Notes under the pieces: generated by a model | Told to the model about the DNA's origin: nothing | Seen by the model: the letters and a program-made list of their open reading frames with translations, nothing else | Databases searched by the model: none | Part shown: positions 26,313 through 40,739 of the stretch, one piece after another | How the letters are laid out: every line of letters starts with the position of its first letter | Position numbering within the stretch: position 1 is the first letter of the stretch | Translations under genes and position numbers: made by a program | From: Tetranychus cinnabarinus | Lineage: Eukaryota > Arthropoda > Arachnida > Trombidiformes > Tetranychidae | Direction: 5' to 3' | NCBI GenBank assembly: GCA_022266195.1 | Contig: WHVY01000003.1 | Coordinates: forward strand, 2,976,001-3,040,000 | DNA length: 64,000 nucleotides

Positions 26313-29300
26313 ATGTGTCCCGAGACATTATTGGATATATGTGCTAAAGTTGTTGCCTACTATATACCATTTCAAAGGATAGAAGAAAGATGCCAGAGGA
26401 TACCTGAGCCTGTTCAGGCACGGATTATTTATTGGTCATTTCCTCGAAATGAGAGGGATATATGCATGTACTCATCTCTTTCTAGTGATTTATTGAATTG
26501 TCCTTCAAATAATGATTCAACATTATCTGAGATACCCTTTTACCAAGGGGTACGTCTTTTTGAATCAGAATCAGTGGAAAATGTTTTACAAGTTGGCTTT
26601 CATCTTAGTGGTGTGGTTACAGTCAAATCTCCTCTCTCAAGTTCAAATTCAAGTTCTTCACAATCAAATTATTCACAAGGCGGTGGCTCTGAGAAACGTT
26701 ATCGTGTATCAATTACTTTTGATAGATGTAAGATAACATCAGTGACCTGTACATGCGACTCAAAAGATATTTTCTGGTGTCAACATGTTGTCGCATTAAC
26801 TCTATACCGTATTAGGAATCCAAATCTTGTCAAACTCAGAGTCCCCATTTCCGAAACCTTGCTCCAATTAGACCGTCAACAGTTACAAAAATTAATACAA
26901 TATTTAATTTCCGAGCATCACACTGAAGTATTACCTACTGCCCAGAGATTAACTGATGAAATACTCCAATCCCATTCTAATATAAATCGTATTGCTGGAG
27001 CCCCTGACCCTACAGCTGGATCGTGTGCTGAAGATGAACACTCTTGGCATCTTGATGAGGAGCAAGTTAGTGAACAGGTTAAATCTTATCTGGCTCAGCC
27101 ACCACACGCGCAATTAGTTCGCAGTAATAAACAGCTCAATGCACTTTTTGCCAAAGTCAAGGAAATGCTCAGAGCAAAAGACTCAAATGCTGCACGAATG
27201 TTACGGCTAATAACTGAACAATTCCTAGCTGACCCAAGGTTACCAGCTTGGAGGTTACAGGGTGTACCTGTATCAGAAAAATGTCGTCCCCTTTGGGATC
27301 AACTTGGGTCATTGTGGGTCTGTGTTGTATTAAATCCTCATGCAACCAATAGAGAAAGGCATCATTGGAGAAATTTACTCGAAAGATGGTCCAAATCTTC
27401 AGTATGTCCATTAGAAGATGCAGTTTTAAGCCGTCAAGTGAGAAGAGGAATTAAACGACGAATCTCTGTATTGGAAGAGTCATCAACGGATGATGATGAT
27501 GACGAGAACTTAAACAATAATAACAATGAAAGATCTAGACGTAATCATGCCAACCTTAGTAATAGTAATCATAATTCACATTCTCGTCAATATGGTAATG
27601 CTTCATCATCGCAACTACCTCGAACAATATTTCATCGTGCTCTTGAAGCAAGCCTCCTACTCTGGGATGATACTCACCTTCGTTTTATCCTTGATAATAA
27701 GAGCAATATGCCTTTCGTTCCACCACCATCATGCAGTAATTCGGTATTATTCACATCCAAAGGATATCCACTTTGGAATGGTACATACAATTCATCTTTA
27801 TTATTCTCCTGAGAGATAACTCACCACTTTTTATCTCTCATTCTCCTCCTCTTTCAATTCTTTCTTTGTCGACAAGTTTTTTTCATACTTTCATTCATGA
27901 TTCAACTTGAATTAAATTCTTTTTTTCTGTTTTTTTCCTTTCTCTCTCCCTCTCCTCTCTTTTTCTCTTTCTATCTTTTCTATTCCAATAGAACCAATTC
28001 CAACTGCGTGTGCTCGGGTTGAAGCTCTTAGATGTCATGGTTATAGACAGTCGGCTTTAAGGCTTGCTGTCGCTGTTGTGCGAACCATGAGAAGACAACA
28101 ATTTGAGTGGCAATGTAAATGGCAACGAGAACAAGATTTCGTAACAAGTAATTTACTTTTCTTAAACCTATTCGGCCTCTCACTTCAGTTTTTGGTTTCT
28201 CTCTTTCTTGTTGACCTTGTTAACTATCTGAAAAAAGTAGCGAAAATAATCCTTTCAAACATTTTAGCCGAAATGATCCTTGAAATCACTTTTTATCATT
28301 CTTTATCATATTTTCTCATTTAAATCACCTTTGGCTGGATCGAAACAATTTTTTCTTGTAAACGCATTAACAGCAGCCTTATTACCGTCATTCAAATCTT
28401 AGCCTAACCAATTTTTTTTATTTATTCTTTATCATCATTATGGTTTAGACTTGTTCGTTATTTTCTTTTGAAGTGTCATTGCTATATTAATAAAACATAC
28501 AGATAAGTTTGTTTTAACACAGAAATTAATCTGATTTTACATACTCGATTATGTTGGTATAATGATTTAATGCTGTGAAAAAGGACCATTTCGGCTTTAG
28601 TTTACTCACCACTTATGCTTAAAAAATTTGGGTGTACTGTGTTGGAATCTTATTAGCCCTGAACTAGTAATTTAAATATTTGATTTCTCTTATCAAGATT
28701 GAACTCAAATAATTTAATATCCATTTAAAGCAAACAAAATATCTAATATATAAGCTTTTGCTGTGCTTGTGGGTGATGATAGTTGATTCACCTGATCATT
28801 TATCAAGTACTGTTATGTGTTTCAGGTTTCCTTTCAACCTAACATGGTCTGCTTGAGAGAAGGAAAGCATTTCTCTTTCGTTGAGGTCATATTGTTCAAA
28901 ACCTACTGACATTCAACTGACGAAATTTTCCGTCATTTTTCCCTATCTTCATGATCATCTTATTCATTATCTTAACCTTTATTCATTCTTTTTTACATAA
29001 CAAGCTGCTTGCTCCAATTCCGATGTATGCCCAAATCCAATTCACTGCAATACCGAGGGATGGCTTGGAAATCCATTAGATCCGATTGGCTCCTTATTCG
29101 ATACGTTGGCTGAAGCCTCATTAACCTTCGATCAAAAGCCTCTCGATCATTATTATCCTCCTTTCCTAGGCGAATCCTCTTCCCAATCATCAAGTGTAAA
29201 TAGTAGCCATGTGCAAGAAGAACCTGCTGTACTAAACGTTTTAAATCCAATCTTCAATAACGATAAACCAAGGTATCAACATGTAGTGGTGCCTGGAAGT

Positions 29301-31033
29301 CAACATAATGAGACTTATCTAAGCCTTGCGTTGGAGGCAGCTCTAATTGCATTGGGACAGCAGAGATTGATGCCACCTGGAAGTCATGCTCAAGAAAAAG
29401 CTTTTAGACAAGAGAACCAACTTCTTATGAAATTGCAAGATTTTGATTTAGATACTAATTTGGTAGCAGTTTTACGGAAACAAGCTTTCCTTTTATTAGA
29501 AGGTGGACCCTTTAGTGGGCTTGGTCGTGGAATCCACCCAGAAAGCGTACCTATGCATAATTTTGCTCGTTACCTGTTCACTGCTCTTTTACAATATGAT
29601 ACTGAGCTTGCGTACAATGTTGGCTTAAGAGCTATGAGGTATGTCATCAATTTGGCTATTAAGTTGTCAAATGATTATCTCATCTCATTATATTCTTCTC
29701 TATTTTCTCTCTTTTTCATTTTCATTTCATTCATTGCAGGCTTCCTATACTTGAAAATAATGATGATTCAAGTGAGGCAGGCGGAGTCAGTCATAGTAAT
29801 GTTAACGTGCGTAGTCCAAGATGGCATATGCTCAATCAGATCGAGTTTCAACAGCGAACACTGGCTGCGACAATGCTATGTGCTGCCAAAAATGACTTAG
29901 GTCGTCTTGAGATGGTTCTCAAATCGGCACAAAAAAATATTCATAGTTATGTGCATTTGTTCAAATTGGCAGAGAGTGCCTTGAATACAGCTATTCCTAG
30001 TGATGGAAGACCTCGTCATATATTCCTTCTGAAAGCAGCGTACGAGTTAGGATTACAAGTACTGAGAATGACTTTACATTCCCTAGCATCACAATCTAAT
30101 ACGGTCAATTCTTATAAGCGGCGTGACGTTGTTAAGTGGATGGTTCTTTGTGCTACTGAAGTTGGATTAGATGCTTTACTTACAATTATGCACAAATGGT
30201 CTGAGCTTTTTACCCCCATGGAAGCCACAATGCACGTTGCAACTCCTATTATGAACCCGGCAACTGTAATGAAACTGGGACTTGATTATAGACAGCAAGA
30301 AGATCTATCAGCAACTGCAAGACTATTGGCTTTGCAATGTGCTCACAAAGATCCACCAAATTGTGCTTTAGCTTCTCTACATCTATGCGAAAATAGACCT
30401 TGTGATTTTGAAACTGCATATCAAACTGTATTACGGGCTGGATCAACAGGAGTTATGAACTCAAGTCAACTTTTTGTTGTGGCAAAACACATGGAAACTC
30501 GAGGTTCTCCTCCTCGTGCCTACAAGTTAGCATTATTAGCAATCAAAAGTGTGCAGATCTCATACAATATAGATAACCATCCATCCATCGGCGATATTCA
30601 ATGGGCATTTAACTTAGCAATGAGCTTAGGTAAAAATGAGCTTGCTGGTTTAATTCCAATATTAGTGAAAAATGTTCAATGTGCATCCGTCTTATCTGAT
30701 ATTCTTCGCCGTTGTTCTCTTGGTCCACCTGGTTTCACTGCTTATATGGACGGTAAACGTCGATGTTTAAAACCTTTACCGATGGATAGAACACCTTTAC
30801 GTCAACTTTTAGAAGCAGCTATATCGGCCTATGTGAATTCAACGCATTCAAGGCTCACCCACATTAGTCCTCGTCATTATGGTGATTTCATCGATTTTTT
30901 GAGTAAAGCTCGAGAAACTTTCATGTTAGCACCAGATGGTATGATGCAATTCCATTCCTTGATCGATAACATTAAAATGGCTTACAAAGGAAAAAAGAAA
31001 CTCATGTTCCTGGTGAAAGAACGTTTTGGTTGA
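26313..31033 (+). CDS. ZSWIM5/6-type SWIM zinc-finger protein, 1183 aa
   Basis: This is a large SWIM-domain protein of the ZSWIM4/5/6 group. Related ZSWIM proteins act as substrate receptors of cullin ligases, but the role of this subgroup is poorly defined. Exons are 26313-27780, 27992-28147, 29005-29638 and 29740-31033 (3552 nt, frame intact). The start gives MCPETLLDICAKVVA, followed by RIPEPVQARIIYWSFPRNER and VENVLQVGFHLSG, all family hallmarks. The SWIM motif has zinc ligands C146, C148, C156 and H158. It is followed by ISETLLQLDRQQLQKLIQYL, HHTEVLPTAQ, GAPDPTAG and WHLDEEQV. The C-terminal half contains the conserved SRLTHISPRHY and ends in LVKERFG like vertebrate ZSWIM6. Ser- and Asn-rich insertions around residues 105-125 and 390-430 are lineage-specific. 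The start lacks the long low-complexity N-terminus of vertebrate proteins, so an additional upstream exon cannot be excluded. Confidence 0.93.
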
Positions 31034-34000
31034 TCCACAGCCATCTTTAGTTCTTAAACATTTTTTTGTCTCAACCAACACAACAACTGCACAAATTAAT
31101 TTAAAGAAAACTAAACAAAAACTAATTCATTTTTGCGGCTGCCCTCTTCTTCTTCTAAATAGTTCTTATTTATTGTTTATAATATTCTTGTCTCTGATAC
31201 AAAAAGAAAAGGACAAAAAGCAATCAATGAAATATGGCAGAAGAGAGGAAGATGGAGGATAATGACAAAATAACATTCTTCATACCACCGCTCTTCTCTG
31301 CATTTTCAACAGTTTCACATCTTCGATCATCTTTTTCTCTTTGCTGTGAGCATTTACCGAAAGGATTTGTTACATCTTCTTTTGGCTCAATATTTGCGAA
31401 CAGTGTATGCAAAATGCTTCCAAAATGTACACAGTTAATATCCTCAAGTTTCTTTTTTGGTTCGATCTAATCAAGCGTGCGTGTTTATTTTTTGTCTGAT
31501 GCCATGCCTGGCATGGAAAATGTGAGAGAAAAGCCCTCAATCGGCAACTTTTTTGCTCCTAATTTCTTTACCTCTGATTTCTCTTTCGATTTCTTCTTCC
31601 CTTTCCCTCTCTTCTTCTTCCTGTCTCTTCGTCACAAGAGCACCATCCTTTACCTAAACTAACGCCCAACAAACCTACATAAACTACAACTGAAACGAAA
31701 TGATCTCTCCTAAACTCAATCTTTCATTGGTATTTTTATTTCTTCTCTCTATCTAATTAATTTTCTCCATCTTTTCCTCTTCTCCTCTCTTCCTCATTTC
31801 AATCTTACATTTATTTATGGTTTCATCATCTATCTTCATTTTTTGTCTTACCATCTATTTCGCCTCTTCCTTCTACTTCTCTCTTCTCTCTTCTCTTCTC
31901 TTCTCTCTCTCTTCACCAAAGAGTAAATTATGACTTTTTTCTCGAATCGCATTTTTTTGTTTGTTTGTAAATTTCACAAGAAATACAAATAACATCTCAC
32001 CTATTTTCATCTTTTCATCGCCATCATGTTCATCATCTCTAATCGTATCATCACAAATCTCATCCAATGATTAAAAAGTCCATCTCATCATCCAACAATC
32101 CTCATAGAACGAGATAAGGCTTCGCAATTCAAAACCCCTTTGTAATCCAACTGTGTAATTATGTGGACTATAAAGATATATTGAATGGTAAAGATTTTTG
32201 TGAAGATAAAAAGGCATCTTTGAAGCACGCGCAGCGTGTCAAATACTTTTTTGAAAAGGATCAAGAAAGGGAGCTGGTCTTCTATATTTATTATTATTTA
32301 AAGCCTTTTTCATCAGAGGATTTAAAAATGCAAAAAAAAAATCAAGATCAATTGAGAAAGGAAAAAAGAGAAACTCTTTGGATTCACTTATTAATCTCAA
32401 CCATGGTGGAAGACAACTCAGACCAATAATCTACTTAATAATCAAAGGAGCTGAGTTTCAACATCAAAAAGCAATTAAAGCATCAAAAGAACAACAGTTC
32501 AACTTCTCAAGCATTCAAAGAATGTAAAGAAGGAGAAATAACATTTTCTACTTCATAAAAACGTACACCGGTAACAATAAGGAAGTCCACTTTTCTTCGG
32601 TTCATAACAATAGACGGTCCGGAGTCGCAGTGGAGAAACATCCTGGAGTAACAATCCCAATTCAGCATTAAACAACGTTGAAATTGCAAAATTAAAAAAA
32701 TAGCAAAAACAAAACAAAATCGTGGAGTGCATCGAGTAACAGCAGTTAAAGTGTTTATGGTGATGAAGCTAGTACTAATTAAATATACTTTCTTTCTCTA
32801 TCAATAATCATCAATTTTCACTATTAACATTAAACGACTCTAACTTATCCAACCTCTAAATCACAATAGCAACTATACAATTATCAAAAGTCTATTTAAA
32901 TACCAATCACGCTGCTTCAAGCATTAACAAAAACCTTTCATTACCAACCATAGAAAGAAAATCAGCCTGAAATCATCATGAAACATGAATACAGCATACA
33001 AACACCATCGTTGTCTCTCCCAAAAAAACTCTCTTTCTCTCTCTCTCTCCCTCTCTCACACAAACCATATACATACATATACATATTCATATACATACAT
33101 AAACACACAAACACTCATCTAATTTCGTTGTTTTGTATAAAGCTACCTCAGTTTTTTCTACAGTTTATTAAATCTATCAATGCAACGCGACCTATTATTT
33201 CCAATGAAACAAAAAACCAAATAAAGCCCAAAATGGGAATTATTTCAATTAATAATTTAAAAAGAGCAGTTTACCGTTTCTCATTTATTTCATTACGCCA
33301 TTTTTTCTCTTCACTTAAACTGATGTTGTGTTTGAATACTAGAAATTATTCAAGTATCGATTGAATTGAATATAATGGTGAATTAAATCAACATTATGTT
33401 GATGAATGTTATACCTTAGTGTTGCTACAATTTACCTGACTGTCTGATCAGAGTAAGCGAGTGATATTTTTTAATTCTCAAACTGATTCATTTAATTCAT
33501 GAGTTATTGTTTTAGCTGTCTTCATTACATTCAACTAAAGAGGGTTTGACATTGTAGTCATTTGTTTTTGTTTTGGTAATATAAAAACAGCATAAAATGT
33601 GCTTTGAAAGTAAAGGTCATGTAAAGGAACAAAAGAAACATGAATTTACATAGTATATTCATGAATAAGTTATAAAAAAAGGAGTGAAATAAGTAGATGG
33701 TTCAACAACAGAAAACGTCGTCCAAGTGAGATGAGTGAGGATGATAATGTCCAAACTTGCTGTATTTTGATTCTTTAGATTTCTTGAATAGTGTTTAACA
33801 TTCCAAAATTGAAGAGTTGATTGACATGCGAAAACAACTGCAAATTATTTTGAATTTTGAGCAAAAAATATTTCAATCAATACTGATTATGAGCCCAACG
33901 GAAAGTTTAATAAACCTTTCATTTCTTTAAACGATTTAAATAAACTTGATTCAATTTACGAGTCATAAATTATGACCAATGATAATGATAATGATGAAGA

Positions 34001-34120
34001 TGATTATGATGGTGAAGCGAAGACATGGTAAAATTTTGATGGCGAGATAAGAAAGCTTTTGTTAAAATAGTTGGTTTCCAATTTTGCTTTTGTTAAATCC
34101 ATAGTTGAAGTCAAGTAATC
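31034..34120. other. Intergenic/3' UTR region, low complexity
   Basis: This holds the 3' UTR of the ZSWIM gene and the 3' flank of the minus-strand GTPase gene. It contains TC-rich tracts (31740-31915 and 33020-33060) and an ACAT-like microsatellite (33066-33110). Several open frames up to 128 codons occur, but their peptides are low-complexity and match no family I know. Confidence 0.45.
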
Positions 34121-35482
34121 TTATTTGGGACAGCAATAGTCTTTGGCATTGGATGAACTGGATCCATTTATATAAGCTGATTCCTGGTTATGTAATTTAA
34201 ACGCATCCAGATTACTTTTGTAGCTCATGCTTGCCAATTTCTCAGCAATATCGTTGAACATCTCCTTTATTCCTGAGTTAGTTTTACACGATACCTTATA
34301 TACACCATTAAATTTTGGAAATTGTTCCATGAACAGTTCAATGTCTGAATCTGCAACCTCATAGGGACTAAGGTCACTCTTGTTACAAACTAAAAATATT
34401 TTCGCATTCTCGGCAAGCGAAAGTATCTCCAGTAAATGTTGGCTTATGCAGTGAAATGATTCCAGTGAATTTAGACTGAAAACAAGGAGAGCAGCATCTG
34501 GAGAAGAGGTGAGGATCGGATGAAAATAGTAAACATTGTTAATATCCAAACAGTAGAGTAATTCAATATTGAATAATGTAAAAATAATAATATCACCATA
34601 AAAGGCTAAGAGCGTAAAGAGATCTATTGAATGAAACTTCAGTCAACCAACCATTGAGTTGGTTTGACAGAAAATTCAGAATAGATTGAATTCCTCCCTT
34701 TGTGCATTCATTTTCAAACAATACTGGGAAAAGGGTAAACCAGAGGGTAACCGAAACTTAAACAATTAATTCAAGGCAACGTTTGAATGAACATTTTTTT
34801 TATATTTCAATTTCAAGACGAAGGGAAAAGACACATTTTGAAGTAATTCCAAAGTGCGTGTGTCTCAAAATAGTTTACAAAATGGAGAAAGGGAAAAAAT
34901 AGTCTTGAGGATAAATAATGATGATGTGGAAGAAAGAAATTTGCAAGAAAGCAAGAAATTGTCATTTGAAATAAGGTGTTGATAGGAGAGCAAAAACGGG
35001 GAAGACTGATTGAGAGGACAATTAAGAAATGTTGAAGGATCAACATAAGATATCGAATCAAGCTTGATTGCAGGGGAAACAGTGGGCCTTTTATTTTGTT
35101 TTAATTTTTCCAATCACCGTGTGAAAGGAAAATATCATGAACAAGAATAAAAGGAAAATCTTACTAAAAAAGGGCAAAAAGGAAGGAGAGGAAAATGAAA
35201 GTTTTACTAACCAGCGAACTTGTAGTAAGAGTTGGTTATGCTAGCAACTCTTTCTAACCCACCAGTATCCCAAAGTTGCATTTTGATAGACTTTAAACCA
35301 TCCACTTCATATTTGCGACTAGCATGATCAAGACCCATGGTTGATTGACGAGCTTGAGAATGAGTATAATTTGAAGTATCAATAAAAGTATCTTGGGTGA
35401 ATCGACGGAACAACGAAGTTTTACCAACACCATATTCACCGCAAAGAATAACCTTAAATTCAGGAACTGCTACAGATGCCAT
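34121..35482 (-). CDS. Atypical Rab-like small GTPase, 215 aa
   Basis: This is a Ras-superfamily GTPase close to Rabs, expected to act in membrane traffic. Two exons on the minus strand, 35482-35212 and 34497-34121, give 648 nt with the frame preserved. The P-loop GEYGVGKTS lies at residues 15-23. The G3 motif is WDTGGLE (71-77), with Gly in place of the usual Ala and Leu in place of the catalytic Gln. NKSD (129-132) and SCK (160-162) are the G4 and G5 base-binding motifs. The protein ends in YCCPK, with two cysteines near the C-terminus suitable for geranylgeranylation. The Gln-to-Leu change equals the well-known GTP-locked mutation of Ras and Rab proteins, so slow hydrolysis is likely, although it may be normal for this subfamily. 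I could not assign a named Rab. Confidence 0.88.
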
Positions 35483-37609
35483 TTAAATGGTTAGGATAAG
35501 TAACACACTTTAAAAATATCAACTAAAAATTTAAATTTCTGAGATGATATAAAATAAGAAAGCAAAAACAATGAGCTGAAACTGAAAGGGTCTTCAATAT
35601 GAAAGATAATTCTGTAGCTCAATAGAAAGCAAAAAAAGTAATCCTTTTTTAAACCAATAGAGTAGAAGATCAATTCAGATGACATAAAAAGATCATGATT
35701 GGTCCTTCATTAGAGTATGACGAAGGTCCAATATCAAAAATAAAAATATCTATTAAACAAAACAATTACAACTATTATCCTGGAACAGGCAGAAGAAAGG
35801 AAGATTAAGCAATTTGTTTATGTTGCTTTAGAATCATCAGCTGATTCAAAGTCTAGTATCACATCTGAATACCATAAGAGGGCGCTAACAGAAGTTCTGT
35901 AAATTCTGAAAATTTTGTGAATCTGGTTCAAAGGAGAAAGTTAACTTTATTTAGGATAAGTTATTCAATAACTAAAAAGTTTGGAGCTATTTTTGGTCAA
36001 AAAAATAAAGTAAAATAAAAATGCCATTATCATGATTTTACTGTAAATCATATGGTTTTAATTGTGTAGCCGATGGATAATTTTACATTATCAAAGAGGA
36101 AATTGATCTGAAATAGAAAGGCAACAATTCAGTTAATCAATCTTGTTATAAATAAATCATCACAAGGCAATTCAAGGCTCTCGAATTGAAGGTTACCTAC
36201 AATTATTAGGATCAAAATGAAAATAAACTCATTTGAATTATGCACAGAATTAGCCCCTGTTAACTCAATCATAATTGTTTATTATCAATTAACCGAATTA
36301 TTTACATAGATTCGGATCACTTTCTGACTTGATCAGATTATCAAAGCTCAATATCAACAATATTGCGATGCTAATTCAATGTAAATATTATTCCGTCAAA
36401 AAGTAAGGTAGGAATCAATATGATCAATATATTCAATGATCTAAGGATTTTTATTAATCTCACAAACTAATCACTAATTGCTCTCCAATCTGTTGAATTA
36501 TTATAACTATTAATATACATTTACCCTTAAATTAACCATTGTTATTGACAATTGCTTTCATTTTAAAATTTCAAATTCAGTGCCAAAAAGAGTTTGGAGC
36601 GTACTCAATATCTTATCTGATATCTGGTACTTGATGTGTTGAAAAACAATTCAGTAAACTTGTGTTTGTTGTAGAAATAATGTTTAAAGAAAGTAATTTG
36701 TATCCTTGAGTTGATAGAATTAAATGACAAAAGTGATTTGAATGAAGTCCAATTCACCAAATTTATTTGGTTAATTGAGTCCATGAAAAATATCGATATC
36801 TACTTTGTTTTGAACTATGCAACAGCAGCGACAGGCTAAAAGTGAACTCATAAGAGAGTAGCAGTTCATTCGAATTGTTTGTTAATTAAGTCTTCCGCTT
36901 GTTTCGTTTTGTTATTTATTTAGTTAACTATTTTAAGTGCTAGTTTTATTTTAGATTTTTTTGTGCGCTTTTAATTTCACACTGTTCTGTGTGAGATGAT
37001 AATTTATGTTTCAAGTATTTTATTTTCAAATCTTATTTTTGTTTTCTCGGTAAACTCAGTTTTTAGATGTGATAAGAAGGCAACTTAAGTATCTAATCAC
37101 TATTTCACCATTATTCAGCCATCATCATTCCATTGTTAAGCAAACCTCTAGTTTTCTGGTAAGTTGAAATTTTTTTATATTCAGTCAATCTTGTCATTTG
37201 CTTGATGAATTTCTGTTCATCTAAGCGTAGCGAAAATCGTTGAATGAGTTTCTCAAGCTTAAAGAAAATTTACAAGATTTCTGTCTCAAATGTGTTCTAA
37301 CCTGTTTTATTTATTTTTTTCATCGCAGGTCATCATTATATTGACTTTGATTGCAGCAATAAGATGTTACGAGTCACAATGCCTTGAAATCAATGCTGCC
37401 TAAATACCGAGAAGTACTATAAATACCGAGATATGCTAGAAGTATATCTGAATCAAACATCATTCTGGTTCTACTTTATGATGACATCGACAGATAATAT
37501 TGCTCTGGCAATTCTTTTGCACATTTCTGGAACGTAATGCAAATGTTACCCTGATGTATCTCCCCTCAAAGTTATTTGTTATTACCATCGATAAAAACAG
37601 TTCAGTAAG
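35483..37609. other. Intergenic region between the GTPase gene and the DUF229 cluster
   Basis: AT-rich with no recognisable gene. A candidate 5' UTR intron for DUF229 copy A runs from 37159 (CTG/GTAAGT) to 37328 (CATCGCAG). That call is made on splice-site consensus only. Confidence 0.4.
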
Positions 37610-40308
37610 ATGGGATTAAAGCTGGAGCTGTCTAAAAGACGGTTGATATTTGCTTTATTTTCTTTCTTGTCGGTTTATATGATTTGTGAATTGCTGTTTA
37701 TTGGAGAGTTTACGACACCTGACCCAAAAATGTATACAATTATGGCAATGATTGGTATGAGTCCAACTCAACGGTGTGTGATCTTCCATTTCGTATGCAT
37801 CCTTATGATACAACGATTAAGGATTTAATCCGGAGAAAGCCCAATAAGATAGTATGCATCAAATCAGACGACGGAGCCTATGATTCACCATACAATCTTT
37901 ACCAAGGACAATCTCTATCTTATATGAATGATGATGATCCAATTGTGCGAATATTTCGGATTCGAGATCATGAAAAATCACTGAAGTGCCTGTACCAACC
38001 TTTTGATCGTGATGGTAATGATGATGAGATTAAATTTTTGGAAAAGAGACCAATAATTGGATCTGGAAAAAATTGGAGCTGAGTTTGTTAATATCGAATG
38101 CTATCTTTCAGGTGCATTAGTTTATAGCAACATCCATTCGTGGCCAAGTCGAGTTCCTTCCCATGCAGATGCCACATCTTCCAATAACAAAGATCATTCG
38201 ATGATTAATAATTATCCAACACCAGATGTAAATAAGCAATCGGTGATGTTTCTTGTCATAGAATCAATGCCTTTCCTCAATTTTAATCGATTTATGGTTA
38301 AAACTGCTGAAGCATTATCAAAGTTGTCTAATAATTTCATTCTTCTAGGATTGAATAAAATGGCTGATAATTCTTACCCGAACATGATGCCACTTTTATC
38401 AGGTAAATTGATTTTGTTTAAGCTTCTAATTTTATAAATTCCATTCTTTTCAACCACATATGCAACGGAAATTTTAATTAAATTTTTTGATGGATAGATT
38501 TAGAGATTGTACATTTTTATTAGAATGGTTATTAGAGTCGTTCGAACTAATGAAGTTCGAACTTTCATAGCCCATTTATATGAGAAAACCGAAAATTCAT
38601 GTTTTCACGCCATAGAACAAGCATCTCGTGATTTAATTTGAATTAAGTAATGAACAAGATTTCTTTGTGTGTTTCCTAGGAAACTAATATTTCTCATAAT
38701 CCAGTCAACCTTTTAGATCAAGATATAATTTATTTTGCCATTTTCACCCATTTTATTAACTTGATAGATAGTGTTTACCGCATATGCGTAATCTGGTCAA
38801 ATCAATTTTGAATTTTAATATCTAAATATGATAAAATGAGATAATTATGTTGAGTTTTTAAATTTTTAAATAGCTGTCAAAATTTTGGTTAATGAACATG
38901 CAACCAAATCTTCACGAGAAAAAAGAGATAGATTTTGTAGATGCAATTGTAAACTGTCTACTATTCCTTCAAAACATTCAGAACATTCAAATAATTTGAT
39001 ATTCAGAGCCAATCTTGAAAAAATAAACATGTAAATTTATTCAATTTATTTAATCAACCAGATTTTTCCGCCCTTGTTTCAATGCTTTTTTCAACCATTT
39101 TCAGGATATCGAGCCTATTATGGAGAATGGCCGTTTGAATTTGAAGTTGGTAAAGGTCCTTATGACGATGTTCAGTTCATTTGGGATGATTTCAAAAGAC
39201 AAAACTATACAACTGGCTACATTGAAGATGATCCCAAATTGGCGTTATTCACTTTACTTAGCTTTAGGATTTAAAAAGCCTCCAACTGATTGGTATACCA
39301 GACCTTATTGGTTAAGAATGGATTATGAACAAGGAATCGAGTCTCTAACATTTTGCTACAAACAGAAACCTAAAATAATTTATTGGTTAAAACAAATCAA
39401 ACAATTTCTGAACAAAATTAACAAAAAGAAGCAACCGTTCTTCCTTTGGTCTTTTTACATTCAAGTTACTCATGAGGACTTTAATAATGCTCAACTCATT
39501 GATCAATATATTACTGATTTCATCAATTCATACCGCCATATACTTGAAAACACTGTTTTCGTAATCATGGGAGATCATGGAAATCGTTTTGGGCCTTTAT
39601 CTATGACAGACAATATGGACAAATCGAAACTCGAATGCCTCTTTTTAATATTCACGTTCCTCCTCAATTATTACAAAAGCATCAACATTTACGTTATTAG
39701 TTAAAGATGAACGAGAAAAGATTAACTACTTGGTTAGATGTTAGGGAAATGTTGAAAGACATTGTTTCAGGTAATCATAATGTTCATGTAGATAAAAATA
39801 TTATCACAGGACATTTCTATATTTGATATTACTAACATTTCATTCCTATTTCGTATTAGGTAATTATGAACCAATTGTTTCCTCTTCTAAACGTGATGCT
39901 TACTCTGTTTGGAGAGAAGAAGTTCCTTTAGATAGAACCTGTGAAGACGCCTTGATCCCCATGGAGTTTTGTTTATGTTTAAAAAGACACAATTTCCCTG
40001 TTGATTCACAATTAGCTCAAATAGTATCGCTGCGTTAGTCACTCGACTCAATCAAGCTTTATCAAAGTCAAATAATATCTGAACTTGATATCAACAAATA
40101 ATATCATGAGCTTTCTCTCAAAGACCTTTGAAAAACACTTCACTTTATCAAATTTTAATATTGTTGTTTTGAATTACAGGTTGTTTGGTTACCTGGAGAA
40201 TCCAATCCAAGCGATCGTGTTGAAGTTACTCTATCTGTTAATCCTTCAAATGGACTTTTTCAAGCGCAGCTTTACATAAAAATACAACAATTTTAACCAA
40301 CTCAGGTA
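37610..40308 (+). pseudogene. DUF229 family gene, copy A, multiply frameshifted
   Basis: This has the same four-exon layout as the intact copy C: about 37610-38402, 39105-39770, 39860-40132 and 40180-40308. Exon 1 starts with a type II signal anchor (LIFALFSFLSVYMICELLFI) but loses frame by one missing A near 37729. It loses frame again near 38066, where 11 bases of copies B, C and D are absent before the DLEKIGAEF motif. Exon 2 has an extra base near 39252 and an extra CA near 39610 (ATGACAGACAATATGG). Exon 3 loses one base near 40030, giving a stop, and carries a short internal duplication. Exon 4 is cut off in the middle, at GGTATTGATGA. At least five independent lesions make this a dead gene. 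The CA insertion is shared with copy B. Confidence 0.88.
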
Positions 40309-40739
40309 TTGATGATATATTGCTAATATTGAGTGAATTATCCATTCAAGATGATTAGATACAGATGCAATGATTTCGGAATGATATTTTAAATCAGTAT
40401 GAGGTCATGGACCACGGGAAGACAAACCAGGAATCATTCTCCATACAATTTGACGAGAGTAAAACTATTGAATCCCATTTAACCTACCATTGATCAACAT
40501 TTCTTTTAAAATAATTTAAACAGTATCAAATGTGATTAAAATATAACCACCATGCATTGGCTTTGAAATCATACGGCTGAATAAACTCTAAATGTACGAT
40601 CAAAATATGTTCAAATATTCTGATGATTCGGATTTCCGTTTCCTACAGAAAAAAAATGTGAATGTCAAATTTAAATACCTAATGGAATATTATATATCCC
40701 AAAGTTATAATGTATTTTCGTAATTAATTACAGATCAGT
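40309..40739. other. 3' flank of copy A, duplicated near 50460
   Basis: From about 40325 the sequence (ATTGAGTGAATTATCCATTC onward) reappears at 50463 with about 90% identity. Here it runs uninterrupted through ATTTAAACAGTATCAAATG, which is the empty site for the element inserted at 50679. I see no gene. Confidence 0.75.

Noticed and set aside
32978..33364. 128-codon open frame on the plus strand
   Set aside because: It runs through a TC tract and an ACAT microsatellite; the composition is that of simple repeats.
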